Below, piece by piece: positions 24,594 through 33,126 of a stretch of DNA of 49,413 nt. A program made the translations under genes and the position numbers. The notes beneath the pieces are model-generated. The model saw only the letters and a list, made by a program, of their open reading frames with translations. It had not been told where the DNA came from and did not search any database. This stretch comes from an uncultured Nitriliruptoraceae bacterium (lineage in GTDB: Bacteria > Actinomycetota > Nitriliruptoria > Nitriliruptorales > Nitriliruptoraceae): contig CAJXTG010000010.1 of assembly GCA_913060655.1 (NCBI GenBank), positions 1-49,413 on the forward strand. The letters are read 5' to 3'. The first letter of the stretch is position 1. Each line of letters begins with the position of its first letter.

Positions 24594-25210
24594 CCGGCGA
24601 GCTCGGCGAGCGTGGGCAGCTCCCGTGGGACGCTGAGCCGGCGGCGCTCCCCGCGCAGGTCGTCGACGGCGGCGAGGACGCCGAGCGTGGCCCGCTCGGA
24701 GCGGATGCGCAGGCGGACGGCCTGGGCGACCTGCTCCCGGCGTGCGCCGCCGTCGGGCAGGGCCGCCGCGCGTCGGAGCGCATCGACGGCGTCCTGCGCG
24801 AGTGCGACGGCGGTGACGGCCTGCCGCTGCACGGCCCGGGCGGGGCCGGGCAGGTCCAGGCCGACGAGGCGCACCTGGAGGGTCGCATGGGCGCCGCGCC
24901 AGACCTCGAGGTCGGCGGCCGTCGGCGGCGCACCGCCGGTGCGCAGCCGCTGCAGCGCCTCCGCGATCGGTGGTGCGCCGGCGCGTCCGCCGCTCCAGAC
25001 GGCGTCGAGCTCGCCGAGCAGCGGCAGCGCGTCCCGCTCGAACGCGTCGGCCGCGGCGGCCCCCTCCCCCGGTCCGGCCGGCAGCCCGGCGGCCACGCCC
25101 ACGCTCACCGCGAGGAGGAGGGCGATGAGCACGCGGGTGCGGCGCCGGCGCGGGTCGTCGAGCCGGAGCACCCGCGGGACACGCGGTCGTGGGAGGCGGG
25201 CGGCGGGCAC
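24590..25210 (-). CDS. hypothetical membrane-anchored or secreted protein between tatC and helY
   Basis: A 206-residue protein with a basic N-terminus containing twin arginines (RRRR near 21-25), one hydrophobic segment ([17 protein letters not shown], about 27-43) and then an Ala/Arg-rich helical exterior domain with no motif I recognise. The arginine run before the hydrophobic core may place it as an anchored protein or even a Tat substrate, although the consensus SRRxFLK is absent. GTG start at 25210 lies two bases after the tatC stop, and the stop overlaps helY by four bases, so it is firmly within the operon. Confidence 0.7.
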   Translation of the reverse strand: MPAARLPRPRVPRVLRLDDPRRRRTRVLIALLLAVSVGVAAGLPAGPGEGAAAADAFERDALPLLGELDAVWSGGRAGAPPIAEALQRLRTGGAPPTAADLEVWRGAHATLQVRLVGLDLPGPARAVQRQAVTAVALAQDAVDALRRAAALPDGGARREQVAQAVRLRIRSERATLGVLAAVDDLRGERRRLSVPRELPTLAELAG

Positions 25211-25212
25211 GC

Positions 25213-25986
25213 TCAGGACGTCCGGCGGCGGCGCGACCGTTCGAGGAGTCGGGCGAGGAGGATGGCGAGCTCGTAGAAGCCGAGCATCGGTGCGGCGACG
25301 AGCAGCAGCGTCACCGCGTCGCCGGTGGGGGTGATGACGGCGGCGAGCACGACGTTGCCCACGATGGCGTAGCGGCGGAAGCGCCGCATGCCGCCGGCGG
25401 TCACGACGCCCGTGAGCGCGAGCATGCTGAGCACGAGCGGCAGCTGGAACACGACGCCGAACGCGAGGCCCATGCCGAGGAGGAACGCGAGGTACTCGCG
25501 GGCGCCCAGCATCGGTGCGATCGCCGTCCCGCCCAGCTCGAGGAGGATGCGCAGTCCGCGCGGGATGACCCAGGCGGCGAAGGCGATGCCGCCGGCGAAC
25601 AGCAGCGGGCTGAGGACGACGAACGGGCGGATGATCCGGCGCTCACGCCGCTCCAGCCCCGGACGGACGAAGCGCCACGCCTGGTGCAGCAGCACCGGGA
25701 CGCCGAGGACCAGCCCGAGGACGACGGCGCTGCGGAGACGGACGAAGAAGGGGTCGAGGGGGCTGAGGACGATCAGCTCGCAGCCACCGGCGCCGGTGGC
25801 GGTGCAGTAGGGCCGCAGCAGCAGCTCGAGCAGGGGCGGGAACGCCGCGTAGCCCACGGCGCTGCCGAGGGCGAGGGCCAGGGCGACGCGGACGATGCGG
25901 CGTCGCAGCTCACGGAGATGGTCCGCGAGCGGCATGAGGTCCCGTCGGCGCAGCCCGCCGTCGGTGGCCGGTGCCGCGTCGGTCAC
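25213..25986 (-). CDS. tatC: twin-arginine translocase subunit TatC
   Basis: A 257-residue, six-helix membrane protein that binds twin-arginine signal peptides and forms the core of the Tat export channel. It contains [19 protein letters not shown] at the N-terminus (the conserved cytoplasmic start with the key Glu), [33 protein letters not shown] and [11 protein letters not shown]. It ends with a basic tail ([11 protein letters not shown]). GTG start at 25986 overlaps the tatA stop by four bases. The order pafC-tatA-tatC-helY matches the mycobacterial locus. Confidence 0.95.
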   Translation of the reverse strand: MTDAAPATDGGLRRRDLMPLADHLRELRRRIVRVALALALGSAVGYAAFPPLLELLLRPYCTATGAGGCELIVLSPLDPFFVRLRSAVVLGLVLGVPVLLHQAWRFVRPGLERRERRIIRPFVVLSPLLFAGGIAFAAWVIPRGLRILLELGGTAIAPMLGAREYLAFLLGMGLAFGVVFQLPLVLSMLALTGVVTAGGMRRFRRYAIVGNVVLAAVITPTGDAVTLLLVAAPMLGFYELAILLARLLERSRRRRTS

Positions 25987-26180
25987 GCCGGGTCGTCGGT
26001 CCCGTCGGACCTCGCCGGGGTGTCCCGACCCTCCTCGGCGTCGGACCCGTCCTCGCCCTCACGGAGGACCTGGCGGGACCGGCGGAGGGACTCGGCGAGG
26101 TCCGGGAGTCGTCGGGCGCCGAACAGCAGCAGCACGATGAACAGGATGATGAGCAGCTCGCTGCCACGGGGCATGGTCAT
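25983..26180 (-). CDS. tatA: twin-arginine translocase subunit TatA
   Basis: A 65-residue single-helix protein: ELLIILFIVLLLFGARRLPDLAESLRRSRQ is the TatA signature of a short membrane helix, FGxRRLP hinge and amphipathic helix, followed by an acidic, disordered tail. It multimerises with TatC to export folded proteins. The ATG at 26180 overlaps the pafC stop by four bases and has GGGAGG six bases upstream. A second ATG at 26174 also has good Shine-Dalgarno spacing. No separate tatB is in the window. Confidence 0.93.
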   Translation of the reverse strand: MTMPRGSELLIILFIVLLLFGARRLPDLAESLRRSRQVLREGEDGSDAEEGRDTPARSDGTDDPA

Positions 26181-27154
26181 GACCTCCCTCCCTGCGGCCG
26201 GGTGGGCTGCGGTGACGCCTCGCCCAGCCGGTCCAGCGCCTCCTGTGCGAGGGACCGTACCCGCTCCCGCAGCTCCGGTGGCTGGACGACCGTCGCCCCC
26301 CCACCGGTCATCAGGACGAGCCGTGCGACCCATTCGGGGGCGGCGGTCCGCAGCCGCACGCGGACGGTCCCCTCGTCGTCGTGGGGTGCGACGTCGTCGG
26401 CGGTGAGCGCGTCGAGCAGCCAGTGCGCGCCGGGCGTGAGGGTGAGCGTCGCCGCGAGGTCGTCGTCGGTCGGGGCGTACGCGGGGCGGTCGAGCCGGTC
26501 CGGTGCGACGCTGGTGGCCCGCTCCGCGGTGGGCTCGAGGTCGGCGGCCCGGTCGATGCGGAAGATGCGCGCCTCCCCCGCGTCGACGTCGTGGCCGTGC
26601 AGGTACCAGGCCCCCTCGTGCAGCTCGACCGCCCACGGCTCGACGCGCCGGCCGCTCGGCGTCGTGTCGGTGCGTCCGCGGTAGGTGAAGCGCACCCGGA
26701 CGCCCTCGGCGATCGCGGCGCGGAGGGTGCGGACCGCGTCGTCGGGCTCGGCGTCGAGGACGGTCACCGCGCCGGGCGTGACCCCGAGGGCGTCGTGCAG
26801 CTTCCCGAGGGCGGAGCGCAGCGCGGGCACGTCGGCCCCCGCGACGCGTTCGGCGGCCACCCCGATCAGCAGCAGCCGCAGCGCCTCCTGCGGACTGGGA
26901 CGCAGTGGGTACCGGAGCTCGTCGGCCATGCGGACCGTGACGACGTCGTCGATGACGGTCACGTCGAACAGCGCCCCACCACCGAGCCCGGGCAGCCCGC
27001 AGTAGTCGAGGTGCTCCAGCTCCGCGCGGATCGTGGCAGGGTCGGTCGCGAACACCTCGGCGATCTCGTCGACGCGCGCGCCGGGCCGTTCGAGCAGCCA
27101 GGGCACGAGCGTGAGCATCCGCGCGACGTCAGGGCGGGGACGGGCGGCGCTCAC
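26177..27154 (-). CDS. pafC: WYL-domain transcriptional regulator PafC
   Basis: A 325-residue regulator. The N-terminal winged-HTH-like region (residues 5-60) is followed by a WYL domain (RVRFTYRGRTD, VEPWAVELHEGAWYLHGHD, ARIFRIDRAADLEP) and a C-terminal extension. In mycobacteria PafB and PafC act together as an activator of the main, LexA/RecA-independent DNA-damage response, and the WYL domain is thought to sense a nucleic-acid ligand. It is encoded directly after pafB with a four-base GTGA overlap, which fits a heterodimer. Damage-response control of other genes is inferred from family. Confidence 0.9.
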   Translation of the reverse strand: MSAARPRPDVARMLTLVPWLLERPGARVDEIAEVFATDPATIRAELEHLDYCGLPGLGGGALFDVTVIDDVVTVRMADELRYPLRPSPQEALRLLLIGVAAERVAGADVPALRSALGKLHDALGVTPGAVTVLDAEPDDAVRTLRAAIAEGVRVRFTYRGRTDTTPSGRRVEPWAVELHEGAWYLHGHDVDAGEARIFRIDRAADLEPTAERATSVAPDRLDRPAYAPTDDDLAATLTLTPGAHWLLDALTADDVAPHDDEGTVRVRLRTAAPEWVARLVLMTGGGATVVQPPELRERVRSLAQEALDRLGEASPQPTRPQGGRS

Positions 27155-28119
27155 GACCGCCCCTCCCCCACGTCCGTGTGCGCGTCGTCCGTGTGCGCCT
27201 CGACGACGCGCGTGAGTGCGGTCCGCAGCGTCGCCTGCAGCTCCGCCGGCTCCTCGACGGTCGCGTCGGGGGCCACCCCGAGCAGCCAGGCGCGGTCCCG
27301 GATCGGATCGACGTCCCGCAGGTGCATCCGACGGCCGCCGTCCCCGGTGTCCCCGACGTCCGTCCCGCCGCGTGCCGTGACCTCCCAGGTGCCCTCGCTG
27401 CGCACCCTGAGGGTCACGTCGACGGGGACGACGTCCGGTCCGGACACGACGCTGCCGAGGTCGAGCCCCGACGGGACGTCGAAGGCCCCCTCGGGGCCGA
27501 TGGTCCGCACCTCGCCGAGCATCCGGTCGGCACGGAAGCCGCGCGCGCCGTCGCGGTCGTGGTCCCGACCGACGAGGTACCAGGCGCGGCGGCGACGGAC
27601 GACGCCGTAGGGGTCGACGGTGCGCTCGCCGGTGCGGCCGTCGGCGGTGCGGTAGGTGAAGCGGACGGTGCGACGGTCGACGATCGCCGGTGCGAACACG
27701 TCGACGTCGGTGACGGGGAGCCCGACCCGTGCGGGCGGTGCGGCGAGCGGGGCGGGGTCGGGGGCGCGGGCGGCGACCTTCGCGAGCGGGAGCGCCCCGA
27801 CGTCCGGACCGAGCATGTCGACCGCGAGGGCGAGTGCGGCGACCTCCTCGGCGTCGAGGTCGACGTCCCGCAGCTCGTAGCGGGCACGGTCGATGAGGTA
27901 GCCGGGGTCGTCCATCCCGAAGTCCTGTCGGGTCTCGACGGGGATCCCCATCGCCCGCAGCGTGTCCTTGTCCCGTTCGAACATGCGCCGGGCCGACGCC
28001 GCGTCGGGCTGCGGGTAGTAGCCGGTGCGCCGGCGCAGCTCGTCGAACGTCACCGGGCGCCGCGTCTCGAGCAGCGCCACGGTCAGGTTGACGAGCCGCT
28101 CCACCGCCGGCATCCCCAT
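27151..28119 (-). CDS. pafB: WYL-domain transcriptional regulator PafB
   Basis: A 322-residue partner of PafC. MGMPAVERLVNLTVALLETRRPVTFDELRRR begins the HTH region, RRMFERDKDTLRAMGIPVE is the typical recognition-side block, and the WYL domain is visible as VRFTYRTADGRTG, YGVVRRRRAWYLVGRD and GFRADRML. The ATG at 28119 is chosen because GGAGG lies upstream at good spacing; a second ATG at 28113 is also in frame. It lies 22 bases after pafA and overlaps pafC by four bases. PafBC controls DNA-damage genes rather than pupylation itself, although the genes sit together. Confidence 0.9.
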   Translation of the reverse strand: MGMPAVERLVNLTVALLETRRPVTFDELRRRTGYYPQPDAASARRMFERDKDTLRAMGIPVETRQDFGMDDPGYLIDRARYELRDVDLDAEEVAALALAVDMLGPDVGALPLAKVAARAPDPAPLAAPPARVGLPVTDVDVFAPAIVDRRTVRFTYRTADGRTGERTVDPYGVVRRRRAWYLVGRDHDRDGARGFRADRMLGEVRTIGPEGAFDVPSGLDLGSVVSGPDVVPVDVTLRVRSEGTWEVTARGGTDVGDTGDGGRRMHLRDVDPIRDRAWLLGVAPDATVEEPAELQATLRTALTRVVEAHTDDAHTDVGEGRS

Positions 28120-28141
28120 GTCCCCTCCGTCCCTGTCGCCC

Positions 28142-29512
28142 TCACCCCGTGGGCAGGGCCATCTCCTCGAGGGCCTGCGCCACCCGGGCATCCTCGCAGA
28201 CGAGCGGGTCCTTGCACGCGATGGTCCGCGGGACGGGACCGTTGCGTTTGAGATGGACCCAGTCGACGGTGACGTCGTGCCCGTGCTGCCGTGCGGCCCG
28301 CAGGAAGGCGCCCCGCAGCGCGGCCCGGGTGGCCGGCGGGTGGTCCTGCGCCCGCCGGACGGCCGGCTCGTCGATCAGCGTGCGGACGCGCCCCCCTGCG
28401 CGCAGCCGCGCCTGCAGGCCGGTGTCGGGGTCGATGTCGTGGTAGGCGAGGTCGAGCAGCGCGACCCGCGGGTCGTCGAGGGCCAGCCCGTCCCGGTCCT
28501 GCAGCGCCCGGATGAGCCGCAGCTTGACGACCCAGTCGACCTCCCGGTCCAGCGTCATCGGATCGGTCGCCAGCGCGGTGAGGACGCGACGCCACTCGGC
28601 GACGACGTGCGCGGCGTCGGGGTCGTCGGGCTGTTCGGTGGCGAGGAACCGCTCGACCGCCTCGAGGTAGCGGACCTGGACGTCCAGCGCCGGGACGTCC
28701 TGCCCGTCGGCGAAGCGGACGGGGCCGTGCCCGGTCAGGTCGCGGCTGACCTCGCGGATCGCACGGGTCGGACTGTCGAGCGGGGGCAGGTCCGGGCCGA
28801 CGCCGGCCTCGAGGGTCCGCAGCACCAGCTCGCACGTCGCCAGGCGCAGCCACGTCGCCGTGTCGGACATGTTGGAGTCGCCGACGATGACGTGGAGCCG
28901 GCGGTAGCGGTCGATGTCGGCGTGCGGTTCGTCGCGGCTGTTGATGATCGGCCGCGAACGGGTCGTGGCCGACGACACGCCCTCCCAGATGTGCTCGGCC
29001 CGCTGCGACAGCACGTACACCGCTCCGGTGGCGGTGCGCAGCACCTTCCCCGCCCCCGCGAACACCTGCCGCGTGACGAGGAACGGCAGCAGCGCGTCCG
29101 CGAGGGGCTGGAAGGGGCCGTCACGCTGCACGAGATAGTTCTCGTGCGAGCCGTACGAGTTGCCGGAGAAGTCGGTGTTGTTGCGGAACACCCGGATCCG
29201 TCCGGCGAGCCCCTCCCCTGCCAGCGCCTCCTCGGTCCGCCGGGCGAGGTCGTGGACGATGCGGTCGCCGGCGCGCTCGTGGACCAGCGCCTCTCGTGCC
29301 GACGGGCATTCCGGGGTCGCGTACTCGGGGTGGGAGCCGACGTCGAGGTAGAGGCGCGCCCCGTTCTCGAGGAACACGTTGGACGAGCGGCCCCAGGTGA
29401 CGACGTCGCGGAACATGCGCCGCGCGACGTCCTCGACGGCGAGGGCGCGCCGGCCGGTGGCGGTGAAGCTCAGGCCGTACTCCGTCTCGAGGCCGATGAC
29501 GCGCCGCCGCAC
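28142..29512 (-). CDS. pafA: Pup-protein ligase
   Basis: A 456-residue carboxylate-amine ligase related to glutamine synthetase. It uses ATP to join the C-terminal glutamate of Pup to substrate lysines. Motifs are VIGLETEYGL (the nucleotide/Mg-binding Glu), GARLYLDVGSHPEYATPEC (with the catalytic Asp), FRNNTDFSGNSYGSHENYL and IINSRDEPHAD. It lacks the Dop-loop insertion, which separates it from Dop. GTG start at 29512 is preceded only by a weak GAG. The pup stop is just 36 bases upstream, with no proteasome genes between, unlike the common pup-prcB-prcA-pafA order. Confidence 0.95.
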   Translation of the reverse strand: MRRRVIGLETEYGLSFTATGRRALAVEDVARRMFRDVVTWGRSSNVFLENGARLYLDVGSHPEYATPECPSAREALVHERAGDRIVHDLARRTEEALAGEGLAGRIRVFRNNTDFSGNSYGSHENYLVQRDGPFQPLADALLPFLVTRQVFAGAGKVLRTATGAVYVLSQRAEHIWEGVSSATTRSRPIINSRDEPHADIDRYRRLHVIVGDSNMSDTATWLRLATCELVLRTLEAGVGPDLPPLDSPTRAIREVSRDLTGHGPVRFADGQDVPALDVQVRYLEAVERFLATEQPDDPDAAHVVAEWRRVLTALATDPMTLDREVDWVVKLRLIRALQDRDGLALDDPRVALLDLAYHDIDPDTGLQARLRAGGRVRTLIDEPAVRRAQDHPPATRAALRGAFLRAARQHGHDVTVDWVHLKRNGPVPRTIACKDPLVCEDARVAQALEEMALPTG

Positions 29513-29548
29513 CTCAGCGCCCGGACCCCGACCGTGGCCGGGTGCCGG

Positions 29549-29752
29549 TCACTGGCCGCCCTTCTGCACGTAGCCGCGGACGAACTCCTCGGCGTTCGTC
29601 TCCAGGACCGCGTCGATCTCGTCGAGCAGCCCGTCGACGTCGTCGAGGAGCTCCCGGTCCGCCGCGGGTGCCGCCGTCTCGCCGGACACCGGCTCCGCGG
29701 CGTCCTGCCGCGGACGCTCGGCCCGCTCCTGCCCGTCCGCACCGCCGGCCAT
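29549..29752 (-). CDS. pup: prokaryotic ubiquitin-like protein Pup
   Basis: A 67-residue tagging protein. The N-terminal half is disordered and charged; the C-terminal half (ELLDDVDGLLDEIDAVLETN) folds as a helix on the ARC coiled coil. The end is VRGYVQKGGQ, so the terminal Gln must be deamidated by Dop before PafA can use it. The ATG at 29752 has GGAGG six bases upstream. It lies 76 bases after dop and 36 before pafA. The normal length is 60-70 residues, so nothing is missing. Confidence 0.97.
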   Translation of the reverse strand: MAGGADGQERAERPRQDAAEPVSGETAAPAADRELLDDVDGLLDEIDAVLETNAEEFVRGYVQKGGQ

Positions 29753-29828
29753 CAGCCACCTCCGCCGCGGTGACGCCGACGTGGCGTGACGTCGCGACCG
29801 TGGCGAGGGTAACGCCCGGGTCGGCCCG

Positions 29829-31340
29829 TCAGGCGAGCTGGCCCGGGAGCTCCGTGGGCGCCCCGAGCCGCCGCAGCAGGTCGTCGACGTCCTCGGCGTC
29901 CCGCAACGCCGCCTCGGTCAGCCGACGGGTGCCCGCCGCAGGGTCGGCGAGGGGCAGCCGGACGAGCCCGCGCCCGCCGCCGCGGTCGAGCACCACGCTG
30001 TCCCAGCCCGCCGCCACCACCGCGGACGGCAGCGCACGGACGCAGGCGCCCCGCAGCCAGGCGCGCGTGTCCTCCGGTGGGGCGGTCATCGCCGCGACGA
30101 CGGCGGCCTCGTCGGTCCGGCGGGCGATGCGCCCGGCCGCGACGAGGCGGTGGTACAGCCCCTTGTCCCGGCGGACGTCGTGGTACTGCAGGTCGATCAT
30201 GCGGACCCGTGGGTCGTCGGCGGCGAGGTCGTGGCGGGCGCGGAAGCCGTCGACCAGCTGCAGCTTGGTGGCCCAGTCGGTGCGCCCGAACAGGGCCGCG
30301 GGCCCCTCGCGGGCCGCGGCGAGCAGCGCCGCCCACGTCTCGAGGGCGCGTGCGGCGCCGGCGTCCCGGGCGTCATCGGGCAGCGCGGCGTCGACCCGTG
30401 CGAGGAGCTCCTCCTGCAGGTCGACGGCACCGAGGCGGCGACCGTCCGTCGTCGCGACGCGGGCGCGCAGCTCCGGGTCGTGGCTGAGGGTGCGCATGGC
30501 GTCGACGGGGTCGGCGAGCTCCGTCGGGGCGGGCAGGTCGCCGGCCTCGACGGCGGCGAGGAGCAGGAGCATGCTCGCGACCTTCACGAACGTCGCCTCC
30601 TCCACGAGGTTCGCGTCGCCGGTGATGACGTGCAGCCGACGGTGACGGTCCGGGTCGGCGTGGGGCTCGTCGCGGGTGTTCATCAGCGGCCGGCGGACCG
30701 TCGTCTCCAGTCCGATGTCCGTCTCGAAGAAGTCGGCGCGCTGCGACAGCTGGAACGGGAGTCCCCCGACGTGCTCCGACCCGACGCGGCCGGCACCGAC
30801 GAGGACGGCACGGCTGACGAACATCGGCAGCAGCTGGCGGGTCAGCAGGCCGAAGGGCACCGCACGGTCCACGAGGTAGTTCTCGTGCGTGCCGTAGGCG
30901 GCACCCTTGCCGTCCGTGTTGTTCTTGTGGACGTGGACGGTGCTCCCCGCCGGCAGTGCCGCCTCGGCGCGCCGCGCCGCCGCCTCGAGGATCCGCTCGC
31001 CGGCGACGTCCCACACGACGAGGTCCTCGGCGGTGCGGCACTCCGGCGTGGCGTACTCGGGATGGGCGTGGTCGACGTAGAGCCGTGCGCCGTTGGTCAG
31101 CACGAGGTTCGTCGTGCCGGCCTCGCCGAGGGTCAGCTCCGGCGGGTCGGGGCGGACCGGCGTCGCGCGGGCGTCGCGCTCGGGCTGCTCGGCGGTGAAG
31201 TCCCAGCCGACGTCGGCGACGCCGCCGCCGACGAGGTCACGGTGGGCCGCCACGACGAGCGCCGACGCACGGGCGGGGTGGACGTCCTCGGGCCCGGTGA
31301 CGGCGATGCCGAACTCGGTCTCGACGCCGACGAACCCCAC
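29829..31340 (-). CDS. dop: deamidase/depupylase of Pup
   Basis: A 503-residue homologue of PafA that deamidates Pup-Gln to Pup-Glu and removes Pup from substrates. It starts VGFVGVETEFGIAV, has GARLYVDHAHPEYATPECR (catalytic Asp) and VHVHKNNTDGKGAAYGTHENY, and carries the Dop-specific loop between the first helix and strand (about residues 38-70: DVGWDFTAEQPERDARATP onward). Start is GTG at 31340, one base after the arc stop. No Shine-Dalgarno sequence is obvious, so it probably relies on coupling. A 76-base gap precedes pup. Confidence 0.94.
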   Translation of the reverse strand: MGFVGVETEFGIAVTGPEDVHPARASALVVAAHRDLVGGGVADVGWDFTAEQPERDARATPVRPDPPELTLGEAGTTNLVLTNGARLYVDHAHPEYATPECRTAEDLVVWDVAGERILEAAARRAEAALPAGSTVHVHKNNTDGKGAAYGTHENYLVDRAVPFGLLTRQLLPMFVSRAVLVGAGRVGSEHVGGLPFQLSQRADFFETDIGLETTVRRPLMNTRDEPHADPDRHRRLHVITGDANLVEEATFVKVASMLLLLAAVEAGDLPAPTELADPVDAMRTLSHDPELRARVATTDGRRLGAVDLQEELLARVDAALPDDARDAGAARALETWAALLAAAREGPAALFGRTDWATKLQLVDGFRARHDLAADDPRVRMIDLQYHDVRRDKGLYHRLVAAGRIARRTDEAAVVAAMTAPPEDTRAWLRGACVRALPSAVVAAGWDSVVLDRGGGRGLVRLPLADPAAGTRRLTEAALRDAEDVDDLLRRLGAPTELPGQLA

Positions 31341-31341
31341 G

Positions 31342-33102
31342 TCAGCCGGCCGGGGCGGCGCCCGCACGGGCGCCGGCGAGCGGCCGCACCGCGACGATCG
31401 GCTCGCCACGGCGGCCGCCGACCCGCGCCCAGTCGTCGGGGTTCGCGGTGCTGGGCAGGTCCTCGTTCTCGCGGAACTCGTCGCGGACGGCCGCGACGAC
31501 GTCGTCACGGTGCACCCCGCGGCCCCCGCCGTCGACCTCGCGACGGACCGCCCGCCGCTTGGCCCGTGCGACGATGCTCGCGAGCATCGCGCCGGAGGCG
31601 AAGTCGCGGAAGTGGAGGACCTCGTGCCCGCCGCCCGCGTAGCGCACCTCGAGGAACTCCGTCTCGGGCCCGGTGGCGTAGACGCGGTCGACGGCAAGGT
31701 CGACGAGGGTCGACGCCGCCGCCTGTGCGTCCCCCCCGTGCTCGGCGAGCAGCTCCGCGTCCAACGGGACGGCCGCGTCGAGGGTGAGGGCGAGGATCTC
31801 GCGGGCGGCGTCCGGCCCGGGCCGTTCGACCCGGACCTTCACGTCGAGCCGTCCGGGCCGCAGGATCGCGGGGTCGATCATGTCCTCGCGGTTGGAGGCG
31901 CCGATGACGATCACGTCGCGCAGGCTCTCCACCCCGTCGATCTCCGCGAGCAGCTGCGGCACGATCGTCGTCTCCACGTCCGTGGACACGCCGGTCCCGC
32001 GCGTGCGGAACAGCGCCTCCATCTCGTCGAAGAACACGACGACGGGATGGCCCTCGGCGGACCGCTCCCGGGCGCGCTGGAAGATCAGCCGGATCTGCCG
32101 CTCGGTCTCCCCGACGTACTTGTTGAGCAGCTCCGGCCCCTTCACGCTCAGGAAGTGGCTCCGGCCGTCCGCCGGCGTCCCGTCCGCGGCGTCGCGCGCG
32201 CCGAGCGACGCGGCGACCGCCTTCGCGATCATCGTCTTGCCGCAGCCGGGTGGGCCGTACAGGAGGATGCCCTTCGGCGCGGCGAGGCCGTAGCGCCGGT
32301 ACAGGTCGGCGTGGAGGTAGGGCAGCTCGATCGCGTCGCGGATGGCGGCGATCTGGTCGCCGAGCCCGCCGATGTCGGCGTACCCGACGTCGGGGACCTC
32401 CTCGAGGACCAGCCGTTCGACGTCGCTGCGCTCGACCCGCTCCACGGCCGTGCCGCTGCGCACGTCGACGAGCAGCGTGTCGCCGGCGCGGACCGCACCC
32501 AGCGGGAGCCGTCCGGAGGGCCGCACGACCCGCTCCTCGTCCCCGCGGCCGACGACGAGGAGGCGGCCGTCCTCGAGCAGCTCGGCGACCTGCATCAGCT
32601 CCCCACGGTCGTCGTACGAGCCGGCGGCGACGACCTGGAGGCCGTCGTTGAGCACGAGCTCCTGCCCGACGTCGAGGTCGGCCACCGTGACGTCGGGGCC
32701 GGCGGCGACCTGCACCTTGCGGCCCTGCACGGCGACGAGCAGCGTGTCCCCGTCACCGGCCCCGAGGAACGTGCCGATGGTGTGCGGCGGCGCGGACAGG
32801 CGTTCGACCTCGGCCTTCAGCTCCGCGACGCGTGCCCGCGCGGTGCGCAGCGTCTCGGCGAGCCGGCCGTTCTGGGCGACGGCGCCCTCGAGCTCCTGCT
32901 GGGCCTCGGCGACCTGCGTCTCGAGCTCGTGGATGCGGGCGGGCGCGGCGCCGACGCGTTCCCGCAGCAGCGCCAGCTCGGCCTGCAGCAGCGTCAGCTC
33001 GTCGTCGCTGGGCCGGGCGCCGCGGGCACCGCCGGCGCCGAGGGCGCCCGTGTCGTCCTCGTCGTCGGGACGGCCCTCACCTCGCGCGTTCTGCTGGGGC
33101 AC
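31342..33102 (-). CDS. arc: AAA+ ATPase forming ring-shaped complexes (Mpa/ARC), lacking the proteasome-docking tail
   Basis: A 586-residue ATPase that recognises Pup and unfolds pupylated proteins. An N-terminal coiled coil (about 36-103) for Pup binding is followed by two OB-type interdomain segments (110-230) and an AAA module with Walker A GPPGCGKT (283-290), Walker B VVVFFDEMEAL (Asp359, Glu360) and arginine fingers in DPAILRPGRLD (410-420). The C-terminus is NPDDWARVGGRRGEPIVAV then PLAGARAGAAPAG and stop. The usual extension ending GQYL, which docks on the 20S proteasome, is absent. No frameshift restores it, because dop begins one base later. A TAGACT -10-like site lies upstream, overlapping the trmI stop. 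Confidence 0.95.
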   Translation of the reverse strand: MPQQNARGEGRPDDEDDTGALGAGGARGARPSDDELTLLQAELALLRERVGAAPARIHELETQVAEAQQELEGAVAQNGRLAETLRTARARVAELKAEVERLSAPPHTIGTFLGAGDGDTLLVAVQGRKVQVAAGPDVTVADLDVGQELVLNDGLQVVAAGSYDDRGELMQVAELLEDGRLLVVGRGDEERVVRPSGRLPLGAVRAGDTLLVDVRSGTAVERVERSDVERLVLEEVPDVGYADIGGLGDQIAAIRDAIELPYLHADLYRRYGLAAPKGILLYGPPGCGKTMIAKAVAASLGARDAADGTPADGRSHFLSVKGPELLNKYVGETERQIRLIFQRARERSAEGHPVVVFFDEMEALFRTRGTGVSTDVETTIVPQLLAEIDGVESLRDVIVIGASNREDMIDPAILRPGRLDVKVRVERPGPDAAREILALTLDAAVPLDAELLAEHGGDAQAAASTLVDLAVDRVYATGPETEFLEVRYAGGGHEVLHFRDFASGAMLASIVARAKRRAVRREVDGGGRGVHRDDVVAAVRDEFRENEDLPSTANPDDWARVGGRRGEPIVAVRPLAGARAGAAPAG

Positions 33103-33126
33103 GTCGCACCACCGTCGGTCGGGCCG

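Noticed and set aside
29513-29548. Hidden or degraded proteasome genes between pup and pafA
   Set aside because: Only 36 bases lie between the genes, and no Ntn-hydrolase-like frame is seen anywhere near the locus.
31321-31380. Frameshift hiding a GQYL tail on ARC
   Set aside because: The sequence after the arc stop is the start of dop, and no alternative frame near the end encodes a GQYL-like tail.
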